Below are positions 7,452 through 13,984 of a stretch of DNA of 13,984 nucleotides, piece after piece. The notes below the pieces were generated by a model. That model did not search any database. It saw only the letters and a list, made by a program, of their open reading frames with translations, and had not been told where the DNA came from. This DNA comes from an uncultured Erysipelotrichaceae bacterium. Lineage in GTDB: Bacteria > Bacillota_I > Bacilli_A > RF39 > UBA660. The position numbers were made by a program, and so were the translations under genes. The stretch lies in contig CACZQD010000008.1 in assembly GCA_902783215.1 (NCBI GenBank), positions 1 to 13,984 on the forward strand, in the 5' to 3' direction. Within the stretch, counting starts at the first letter, position 1. Each line of letters starts with the position of its first letter.

Positions 7452-8477
7452 ATGAATCATGAAATAGATTTAAAAAATTATTCCTTAAGAACTGATTTAA
7501 CAATTGATAGTATTGAATCTAGTAATAGTTTAAAAGGAGTATATCAACAGATAAATAAAGTAGATAATATTACCATTACCGATGTAGAATTATTTAAGAA
7601 TAATGCACTAGATAAAAAAGAAGGATATTATATAACAATTGAATTTGATGATGTAACAGATAAAGATAATTATAATAAAGTAAATAAAGTTTTAACAAAC
7701 GAAATATCTAAATTATTACAAAAAATAAATATAAAAGAAGATGATACCTGTTTAATAGTAGGTTTAGGTAATGAAAAATCCACACCAGATGCTTTAGGAC
7801 CACAAGTTGTTAATCAGTCACTTGTTACAAATCATATATATGAAATAGGAAGGCTAAGTTCAGGCTTTAGAAGAGTATGTGCTATCTCACCAGGAGTTAA
7901 AGGCCAAACCGGTATTGAAACATCAATAATAATCAAAAGTGTAGTAGAAAAAATAAAACCAGATTTTGTTATCGTTATTGATTCATTAGCAAGTCAATCC
8001 ATAGAAAGAGTTAATAAAACCATTCAAATAACTAATACAGGAATACATCCAGGTAGTGGTATAGGTAATAGTAGACGTGAAATAAGCAAAGAAGTATTAA
8101 ATATACCTGTTATAGCTATAGGTATACCAACAGTAGTGGATGCAACTGTTATTGTTGCAGATACAATTAATTATATGTATAAACATTATGCATTTATGAA
8201 AGAATATCAACATAAACCAAGTAGTAAATTAACGTTTAATAATGTTAATTACTTAAATAAAAATATAAAATTTAATCCAACAGATAAAAAACAATTATTA
8301 GGATTAATAGGCATGTTAGATGAAGAGGAAGTAAAAAAACTAATTAGTGAAGTACTAACGCCAATTGGTTATAATATGATGGTTACTCCTAAAGAAGTAG
8401 ATTTTGTTATCGATAAATTATCTTCATTAATAGCTTTATCACTTAATCAAGTATTACATAAAAATTTTAGACAATAA
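7452..8477 (+). CDS. gpr: Germination protease GPR (A25 family)
   Basis: A 341-residue endopeptidase that starts degradation of SASPs in the first minutes of spore germination, cutting at the E-I/F-A site. The family makes it as a zymogen in the forespore. Both conserved aspartates thought to be catalytic are present: D113 in NEKSTPDALGP and D177 in VIVIDSLAS. The NTGIHPGSGIGNSR stretch and the SPGVKGQTGIET stretch are also diagnostic. The N-terminal NYSLRTDLT (about 9-17) matches the region where the short pro-peptide is removed. The length is slightly below that of Bacillus GPR. The start has only a modest GGTGAT ribosome site (7443-7448). I find no clear sigma-F or sigma-G promoter in the 99-base gap to rpsT. 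SpoIIP, the usual neighbour in Bacillus, does not follow. Confidence 0.95.
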   Translation: MNHEIDLKNYSLRTDLTIDSIESSNSLKGVYQQINKVDNITITDVELFKNNALDKKEGYYITIEFDDVTDKDNYNKVNKVLTNEISKLLQKINIKEDDTCLIVGLGNEKSTPDALGPQVVNQSLVTNHIYEIGRLSSGFRRVCAISPGVKGQTGIETSIIIKSVVEKIKPDFVIVIDSLASQSIERVNKTIQITNTGIHPGSGIGNSRREISKEVLNIPVIAIGIPTVVDATVIVADTINYMYKHYAFMKEYQHKPSSKLTFNNVNYLNKNIKFNPTDKKQLLGLIGMLDEEEVKKLISEVLTPIGYNMMVTPKEVDFVIDKLSSLIALSLNQVLHKNFRQ

Positions 8478-8532
8478 TATATATCATTAATTTAAAGGTT
8501 AAAGATAAATCAGCATATGAGCTAATTTTATG

Positions 8533-8560
8533 AAAAAAACTAGCATTACTAGTTTTTTTT
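8533..8560. terminator. Bidirectional terminator between gpr and the phosphoesterase-like gene
   Basis: A perfect stem of A-rich sequence plus CTAG (8533-8543) pairs with CTAG plus T-rich sequence (8549-8559) around CATTA. T runs flank it on both strands, so it can stop both converging genes. It abuts the reverse gene's stop codon. Confidence 0.8.
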
Positions 8561-8561
8561 A

Positions 8562-9410
8562 CTATTTTTTTGATCGTATACGAAATAAATTAAATGATGG
8601 TTTATTTAAGAAACGATATTCTATATCATCATTACCTAAACCATTAGAAATATAAAGATCAGTTTCATCTATTTTATAATGAGGATTAACATATTTTTTT
8701 GACCCTTTTTTTCTAATTAATCCACCAATGAGTGGTAATCTAAATTGACCACCTAATGAATGACCAGCTAGTATTAAATCAAATTGATCATAATCGATAT
8801 CTTTTACAGTATCAGGTTCATGAAGCGCTAAAACACTATACAGATTGTTATTTGTTAAATATTTAGATGTTTCATTTATTTTATCACTTGTATCTTTATC
8901 ATTATCTGTTGTACTAATCCCACTAATAAGTATTTGACTATTTGGTTTATATATAATTTTATATGTATCATTTAAATTAATAAAATTTGAATCGTTAATA
9001 ATTGTTTCCCAATTTTTATCTTGGTAGTCATTATCTCCATATATAGCATATTTATCAATAGTTGTTTCAATATTACTTAATTCTTTTGTAATGTTTTCAA
9101 TATCTTTGGAATTATATTCTTGTTTATCATTTAATAAATCACCTGTTAAAATAACAATATCTGGTTTGGTTAGATTTATTTTTTTTACAATGTTTTTCAA
9201 TTGTTTTTTGTTAATGCTTGTTCCATAGTTAATATCACTTATTTGAACTACTTTTAATCCATCGAATTCTTTAGGCAGTTTTGAACTATATATTGTTCTT
9301 TCTTTAACACGAAATCCTACGGCATTAAGATATTTACTATATAAAAAAATCAATATACCAACTAAAGCACTAATTAATAATATTTTTAATATAAATTTGA
9401 ATACTTTCAT
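8562..9410 (-). CDS. Membrane-anchored calcineurin-like metallophosphoesterase homologue with altered metal site
   Basis: 282 residues. One membrane helix at about 5-25 anchors an outer-facing domain, as in the YkuE-like group of bacterial phosphoesterases. The five family motifs can all be placed, but several ligands are changed. Motif I reads D59-I-N61 (family D-x-H). Motif II G90-D91 is intact. Motif III reads G125-D-N-D128 (family G-N-H-D). H197 of motif IV is intact. Motif V reads G216-H-S-L219 (family G-H-x-H). Three histidines are thus lost, including the usual acid/base His of motif III, and the motif III Asn has become Asp. Activity may be weak, use other metals, or be absent. The ORF is intact and has a good promoter, so it is not an obvious pseudogene. 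The Shine-Dalgarno is AGGGAT. The physiological substrate is unknown. Confidence 0.85.
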   Translation of the reverse strand: MKVFKFILKILLISALVGILIFLYSKYLNAVGFRVKERTIYSSKLPKEFDGLKVVQISDINYGTSINKKQLKNIVKKINLTKPDIVILTGDLLNDKQEYNSKDIENITKELSNIETTIDKYAIYGDNDYQDKNWETIINDSNFINLNDTYKIIYKPNSQILISGISTTDNDKDTSDKINETSKYLTNNNLYSVLALHEPDTVKDIDYDQFDLILAGHSLGGQFRLPLIGGLIRKKGSKKYVNPHYKIDETDLYISNGLGNDDIEYRFLNKPSFNLFRIRSKK

Positions 9411-9431
9411 ATTATCCCTATCCTTAATGTA

Positions 9432-9460
9432 ATTATAAAGTATTTTTAATATTTTTTCAA
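9432..9460 (-). promoter_or_regulatory. Sigma-A promoter of the phosphoesterase-like gene
   Basis: On the reverse strand TTGAAA (9455-9460), exactly 17 bases, then TATAAT (9432-9437). This is the best consensus promoter in the window. The -10 ends 21 bases before the start codon. Confidence 0.75.
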
Positions 9461-9463
9461 CTG

Positions 9464-9492
9464 TTGATTTAGTTTCATCTATTTGATAAAAT
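9464..9492 (+). promoter_or_regulatory. ligA: Sigma-A promoter of ligA
   Basis: TTGATT at 9464-9469, a 17-base spacer, and TAAAAT at 9487-9492 with an extended TGA just before the -10. Its -35 is only 3 bases from the -35 of the divergent promoter. Confidence 0.65.
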
Positions 9493-9509
9493 AATAATAG
9501 GTGAAAAGA

Positions 9510-11498
9510 ATGATTGAAAAACGAATTGATGAATTAATAAAAATAATTAATAAAGCTAGTTTTGAATATTATACAAATGATAATCCAAGTATTACTGATC
9601 AAGAATATGACGATTATATGGATGAATTAATTAGATTAGAGACTAATTATCCACATTTAGTTAGAAATGATTCTCCAACTTTAAAAATTGGAGGAGAAGT
9701 TATTGATGATTTTAAGAAAGTTACACATCAAATACCAATGATGTCTTTGGGAGATATTTTTAATTATGATCAGTTAGATGATTTTGACTTAAAAGTTCGT
9801 AAAGTAGTTTCTAATCCAGAATATGTATGTGAATTAAAAATAGATGGCTTATCAGTTTCATTAGTTTATGAAAAAGGTAAATTAGTTCGGGGAGCAACTC
9901 GTGGTGATGGAACTATTGGTGAAGATATTACTCATAATGTTAAAACAATCAAAAATGTTCCTAAGTCATTACCACAAGATATTGATATTGAAGTTCGTGG
10001 AGAAATATATATGCCTAAAGCATCTTTTAATAGTTTAAATGAACAAAGAAAGAAAAAAGGTGAAAGTGAATTTGCTAATCCACGTAATGCAGCAGCAGGA
10101 TCAGTTAGACAATTAGATAGTAGAATTGCTGCGGAAAGAAAACTTGCAACATTTATATATCATTTACCTAATTATGAGTTATATTCACTTAGTACTCATT
10201 ATGATTCATTAAAATTTATGAAAGATCTAACTTTTTGCGTGAATAAAGAAATAAAAAAGTGTTCATCTTTAAAAGAAGTTAAAGATTATATTGACTATTG
10301 GACTATTCATCGTAATGATTTAGAATATGAAATTGATGGTATCGTTATTAAAGTTAATAACTATAGTGAACAAAAAAAGTTAGGATATACTGCCAAAGTT
10401 CCTAAGTGGGCAATTGCTTATAAGTTTCCTGCTGAACAGGTTTTAACGCAATTAAAAGATATTGAATTTTGTGTAGGAAGAACAGGTAAAATAACACCAA
10501 GAGCTATTTTAAATCCTGTACGTGTAGCAGGTTCTACTGTTTCTTATGCCACATTACATAATGAAGATTATATATTAAGTAAAGATATTAAAATAGGAGA
10601 TATTGTCTCAATTCGTAAAGCAGGAGATATTATTCCAGAAGTAGTAGAAGTTATCAAAAATCGCCGTACAGGGGATGAAAAACCATTTAAAATGATAACT
10701 AATTGTCCAATTTGTGGAACAAAACTAATAAAAAAGGAAAATGAAGCTGCATACTTTTGCCCAAATGATAAATGTGATGCTAGAAAAATTGAATTATTAT
10801 GTCATTTTGCTAGTCGTGATGCAATGAATATTGAAGGATTTGGTGAAAGTGTTGTAGATGATTTTTATAATTCAGGATATCTTAAAAACATTATTGATTT
10901 TTATCATTTAAAAAACTATAAAGATGAATTAATGAATAAAGAAGGATTTGGACTAAAAAGCATTAATAAACTATTAGATGCAATTGAAGAAAGTAAAAAT
11001 AATTCCTTAGAAAAACTAATATTTGGTTTAGGAATTAGACATGTTGGAAGTAAAACAGCTACTTTATTAGCCCAACAATTTAATACACTAGATAATTTAA
11101 AAAAAGCTAGTTATGAAGATTTATGTGCGATAAGTGATATTGGTACTAAAATAGCTAAAAGTGTGGTAGAATACTTTAAAGATGAAGATATTACAGAACA
11201 ACTTAAACAAGTTGGTATGAATATGAATTATTTAAGACCCGATTATAATTTAAATGAATTATTTCAAGATAAAACATTTGTCTTAACAGGGACACTTGAA
11301 AATATGGGACGTAAAGAAGCTCAAGAATTAATTGAACAAATGGGTGGTAAAAACACAAGTAGTGTTAGTAAAAATACTGATGTAGTTATAGTTGGTAGTA
11401 ATCCAGGAAGTAAATTAACTAAAGCTCAAAATCTTGGTATTACAATCTGGAATGAAGAAGAATTTGAAAGGAATGTTAGTAATGGAAATTTGGAATAA
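9510..11498 (+). CDS. ligA: NAD-dependent DNA ligase LigA
   Basis: A 662-residue enzyme that seals nicks in replication and repair, using NAD+ as adenylate donor. All domains are in order. An N-terminal Ia domain (about 1-70) contains the NAD-binding YY-x-ND and ITDQEYD pattern. The adenylation domain has K110 in ELKIDG, the adenylated lysine. An OB fold follows, then a four-Cys zinc finger (C399, C402, C417, C422). Helix-hairpin-helix repeats span about 435-575, and a BRCT domain begins with KTFVLTGTLE near 586. The length matches E. coli LigA. I chose ATG 9510 with AGGTG (9499-9503); the in-frame GTG 9501 lies in that Shine-Dalgarno. The last 17 bases overlap the following gene. The usual upstream helicase partner pcrA is absent here. 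Confidence 0.97.
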   Translation: MIEKRIDELIKIINKASFEYYTNDNPSITDQEYDDYMDELIRLETNYPHLVRNDSPTLKIGGEVIDDFKKVTHQIPMMSLGDIFNYDQLDDFDLKVRKVVSNPEYVCELKIDGLSVSLVYEKGKLVRGATRGDGTIGEDITHNVKTIKNVPKSLPQDIDIEVRGEIYMPKASFNSLNEQRKKKGESEFANPRNAAAGSVRQLDSRIAAERKLATFIYHLPNYELYSLSTHYDSLKFMKDLTFCVNKEIKKCSSLKEVKDYIDYWTIHRNDLEYEIDGIVIKVNNYSEQKKLGYTAKVPKWAIAYKFPAEQVLTQLKDIEFCVGRTGKITPRAILNPVRVAGSTVSYATLHNEDYILSKDIKIGDIVSIRKAGDIIPEVVEVIKNRRTGDEKPFKMITNCPICGTKLIKKENEAAYFCPNDKCDARKIELLCHFASRDAMNIEGFGESVVDDFYNSGYLKNIIDFYHLKNYKDELMNKEGFGLKSINKLLDAIEESKNNSLEKLIFGLGIRHVGSKTATLLAQQFNTLDNLKKASYEDLCAISDIGTKIAKSVVEYFKDEDITEQLKQVGMNMNYLRPDYNLNELFQDKTFVLTGTLENMGRKEAQELIEQMGGKNTSSVSKNTDVVIVGSNPGSKLTKAQNLGITIWNEEEFERNVSNGNLE

Positions 11499-13698
11499 GT
11501 TTAAAGGTACAAAATGGAAAAAATCGATAGATGTTGCTAATTTTATTGAAACTAATTATCAAGAATATTTAGGAGATTCATCATTTTTAAAACCTATTAG
11601 CAAAAAAACAGCAAAATTATGGAAAAAATGTGATTCATTAATAAAAAAAGAAAATATCAGTTCAGTATTAGACATTGAAACAGAATTAATAATGGGAGTA
11701 GATAACTATAATCCAGGATATATTGATTCAAAGGAAGAAGTAATAGTTGGGCTTCAAACAGATGCACCATTAAAAAGAGGTGTTAGTCTTTCATCTGGAG
11801 TAGAAGACATCAAAAAAAATATTAGCCGTTATGGATTTAGATTAAATCCAACTATTGAAGATAAATATAAAGAATATGTAAAAACATATCAAAAAGCAAC
11901 TAATCAATTATATAAAGGTAGTATTCAAAAGTATATTGATCATCATCTACTTGATGGCTTACCTACTGATTTTGATCGTGGAAGAATAATTGGTGATTAT
12001 AGAAGAGTTGCTCTTTATGGAGTAAATCACTTAATTGAACAAAAATTAAATGATATAGCTAAATTATCACAAAATATTAATAATATTACAGTGCGTTTAA
12101 TTGAAGAGATGAATGATCAAATAGATATCTTAGAAAGCCTTAAAAAAATGGCCAAAAGATATGATATAGATATATCTAGACCAGCTAGTAATGCAAAAGA
12201 AGCTGTTCAATGGTTATATATGGCATATTTAGGATGTATAAAACAAAATAATACATTCTCTAATGGAATAGGCCGCAATATGGCATTTTTAGATATATAT
12301 ATTACAAAAGATCTAGAAGAAGGAATAATTACTGAAACAGAAGCTCAAGAATTAATCGATCAATTAGTAATTAAACTACGCTTAGTTAGGTTTCTACACG
12401 CTCAAAAGATAGAACAGTATAATATAGGGTTGCCAATTAATATTAAAGAATCAATTGCTGGTATGCTTGATGAAAACAGATCATTTGTTACTAAAACAAC
12501 CTATCGTTTACTTAATTCTTTAAATAATTTAAATAATTATCCAGAACCTAACATAGTTGTTTTATGGAGTAATAAACTACCTAAGAACTTTAAAGATTAT
12601 GTATCACACATGGCAATAAAAACAAATGTTATTAAATTTGCAAATGATGATATGATGCGTAAAATATTTAGTACTGACTATGCTATTTCTGATTGTGCAT
12701 CTGCATTAATGCTTGGTAAACAAATGCAATTATATGGATCACAATTAAATTTACCTAAAGTTTTACTATATGCTTTAAATGGTGGTAGAGATGAAATAAC
12801 AGGAGAAACAGTTATTCCTGATATTGAACAAATAACAGGAGAATATTTAGATTATGATATCGTTATAAAAGTATTAGAAAAAGTATTAAAAAAAGTAACT
12901 AGTACTTATGTAGATGCTTTAAATATAGTTCATGAAATGCAAGATAAATATCACTATGAATCATTACCTATGTCACTACACAATACCCTCATTAGTCGTG
13001 TAATGGCATTTGGAATATCTGGATTGGCTAATACAGTTGATTCACTATCAGCTATTAAATATGGTAAAGTTCGAGTCAAAAGAACAAAAGAAGGACTAAC
13101 TAATGTATTTGATATAGATGTAGATTATCCAAGATATGGTAATAGTGATATAAGAGCTGATGAAATAGCAACTAAACTATTAGCTAAAATATATCAAAAC
13201 ATCAAAAAAAATAAACTATATCGTAATTCTGAACACACTTTATCAGTTATCTCTAATGGATTAAGTATATTATATGGTAAACATACAGGTTCCACACCAG
13301 ATGGAAGAAAAAAAGAAGAACCGTTCTCAATAGATGCAAATCCATCTAAAGAAAGTGAAGGATTATTATCTACCTTATCATCTTTAGCCCATCTTCCATA
13401 TAAAGTATGCTTAGATGGTATTTCAAATACATTATTTATTGAACCATCATTGCTTGGAGATGATATAGTAAACAGTAGTAATTTATCACATGTCTTAGAT
13501 GGATACTTCAAACAAGGTGGGCAATACTTAAACTTAAATATCATACCAAGACAAACCTTAATAGATGCATATGATAATCCAGCTAAATATAGTAATCTAT
13601 TAATATGCATATCTGGTTATATAGTAGATTATGCAAAACTATCTAAAGAACAAAAAGACTTAATCTTAAAAAATAAATTTTATGATAAATTACAATGA
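11482..13698 (+). CDS. Pyruvate formate-lyase-like glycyl radical protein with altered active site
   Basis: 738 residues, close to full-length PFL (E. coli 760). Long shared blocks include VGLQTDAPLKR, RGRIIGDYRRVALYG, GKQMQ and DSLSAIKY. The glycyl radical site is kept: G712 in SGY, 26 residues from the end as in PflB. The active site is not. At the PFL Cys418-Cys419 pair this protein has D404-C405. The pyruvate-binding Arg435 position is Q421. The aromatic Phe327 and Trp333 positions are N314 and N320. The Arg of the RVSGY activation motif is Cys (CISGY). Canonical pyruvate plus CoA to acetyl-CoA plus formate is therefore unlikely. I chose ATG 11482 (AAAGGA at 11467-11472); an earlier ATG at 11473 touches the Shine-Dalgarno. 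It overlaps ligA by 17 bases. No activase gene is visible in the window. Confidence 0.85.
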   Translation: MEIWNKFKGTKWKKSIDVANFIETNYQEYLGDSSFLKPISKKTAKLWKKCDSLIKKENISSVLDIETELIMGVDNYNPGYIDSKEEVIVGLQTDAPLKRGVSLSSGVEDIKKNISRYGFRLNPTIEDKYKEYVKTYQKATNQLYKGSIQKYIDHHLLDGLPTDFDRGRIIGDYRRVALYGVNHLIEQKLNDIAKLSQNINNITVRLIEEMNDQIDILESLKKMAKRYDIDISRPASNAKEAVQWLYMAYLGCIKQNNTFSNGIGRNMAFLDIYITKDLEEGIITETEAQELIDQLVIKLRLVRFLHAQKIEQYNIGLPINIKESIAGMLDENRSFVTKTTYRLLNSLNNLNNYPEPNIVVLWSNKLPKNFKDYVSHMAIKTNVIKFANDDMMRKIFSTDYAISDCASALMLGKQMQLYGSQLNLPKVLLYALNGGRDEITGETVIPDIEQITGEYLDYDIVIKVLEKVLKKVTSTYVDALNIVHEMQDKYHYESLPMSLHNTLISRVMAFGISGLANTVDSLSAIKYGKVRVKRTKEGLTNVFDIDVDYPRYGNSDIRADEIATKLLAKIYQNIKKNKLYRNSEHTLSVISNGLSILYGKHTGSTPDGRKKEEPFSIDANPSKESEGLLSTLSSLAHLPYKVCLDGISNTLFIEPSLLGDDIVNSSNLSHVLDGYFKQGGQYLNLNIIPRQTLIDAYDNPAKYSNLLICISGYIVDYAKLSKEQKDLILKNKFYDKLQ

Positions 13699-13699
13699 T

Positions 13700-13730
13700 A
13701 AAATAGGATAAGAAATTATTCTATTTTTTT
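13700..13730 (+). terminator. Intrinsic terminator of the ligA/PFL-like unit
   Basis: A 12-bp stem (13700-13711 with 13716-13727, one G-U pair) is closed by the stable GNRA-type tetraloop GAAA and followed by a T run to 13730. It starts two bases after the stop codon. Confidence 0.85.
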
Positions 13731-13767
13731 AAAAGAAAAATTCATATTTTTATCGTATATTATAAGT

Positions 13768-13899
13768 AGAGGATAAAATATATGGAGGCAATATGAATTA
13801 GTATAATAATAAATACAAGAAACATATATTGCAGATGATAATTAAGATCAGTAGTAATCCTAAACTCTAAATCATCTATAAACTGCATTTTTTTTTTTT
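13768..13899 (+). other. Interrupted small ORF or leader with two minimal ORFs and a T tract
   Basis: AGAGGA (13768-13773) precedes ATG 13782, which opens a four-codon ORF (MEAI). That ORF's coding bases include GGAGG (13784-13788), which in turn precedes ATG 13793. The second ORF stops after two codons at TAG (13799-13801) but stays open from there to TAA at 13868-13870. Read through the amber codon it would encode about 25 residues. A 12-base T run lies at 13888-13899. Strong ribosome sites without a gene suggest a decayed small gene, a leader peptide or a small RNA. Confidence 0.35.
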
Positions 13900-13912
13900 A
13901 ATTTAAAAAGTC

Positions 13913-13942
13913 TAGACAAGAACAAAAAAAATATGATATTCT
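13913..13942 (+). promoter_or_regulatory. Candidate promoter of the gene leaving the window
   Basis: TAGACA at 13913-13918 (five of six to TTGACA), an 18-base spacer, and TATTCT at 13937-13942 with TGA just before it as an extended -10. The -10 ends 25 bases before the last start codon. Confidence 0.45.
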
Positions 13943-13967
13943 ATTTGTGGAAAGTAGGAGAGAAAGT

Positions 13968-13984
13968 ATGACAGATAGAAATAG
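13968..13984 (+). CDS. Start of a gene truncated by the window edge
   Basis: AGGAG at 13956-13960 is followed after 7 bases by ATG and the codons for MTDRN before the sequence ends. The ribosome site and the promoter candidate upstream support a real start. The product cannot be named. Confidence 0.5.

Noticed and set aside
13194..13610. Reverse ORF of 138 codons inside the PFL-like gene
   Set aside because: Lies opposite well-conserved PFL sequence and shows no domain or start signal.
11482..13698. PFL-like gene as a pseudogene
   Set aside because: Full length, no frameshift or internal stop, and long conserved blocks including the radical glycine and one cysteine.

Overview
The window comes from a very AT-rich, low-GC Gram-positive bacterium. 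It uses the standard code: tryptophan is TGG, and TGA ends the last complete gene. Shine-Dalgarno sites are strong (AGGAGG, GGAGGTG) and there are many short intrinsic terminators. A DNA-protecting spore protein (alpha/beta SASP) and the germination protease that degrades it show descent from endospore formers. A rhodanese-less ThiI and the rpsT/gpr divergent pair also fit Firmicutes. The best guess is an uncultured gut-type lineage of Bacilli near Erysipelotrichales/RF39 ('Tenericutes-like'). That placement is inference. I see no mobile element, CRISPR array, tRNA or rRNA.

Layout. 1-3361 is a four-gene forward cluster of unknown function. It holds a helical cytosolic protein, a small acidic helical protein, a single-pass membrane protein with an internal FtsK-gamma-like winged helix, and a small DUF1292-like protein. 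3404-4462 is a membrane-anchored serine hydrolase with a beta-lactamase fold. 4551-5997 is thiI followed by the SASP gene, whose ribosome binding site lies inside a long potential hairpin. 6059-7352 (reverse) holds a secreted transglutaminase-like protein and rpsT. 7452-8477 is gpr. 8562-9410 (reverse) is a membrane-anchored metallophosphoesterase homologue with an altered metal site. 9510-13698 is ligA overlapping a pyruvate formate-lyase-like glycyl radical protein with a rebuilt active site. 13699-13984 is a gene-poor tail with a truncated, strongly interrupted small ORF and the first codons of another gene.

How the genes fit together. SASP and GPR are substrate and protease of spore germination and lie about 1.5 kb apart. 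The other genes are housekeeping (thiI, rpsT, ligA) or envelope-facing (serine hydrolase, transglutaminase-like, phosphoesterase-like). Three proteins keep their family fold but lack expected catalytic residues: the PFL homologue, the phosphoesterase and the beta-lactamase-like protein.

Most worth following up: (i) the PFL paralogue with Asp in place of the first catalytic Cys and Gln in place of a pyruvate-binding Arg; (ii) the 17-bp hairpin that buries the SASP Shine-Dalgarno; (iii) the His-depleted phosphoesterase; (iv) the unknown four-gene cluster; (v) nearly back-to-back divergent promoters between ligA and the phosphoesterase.
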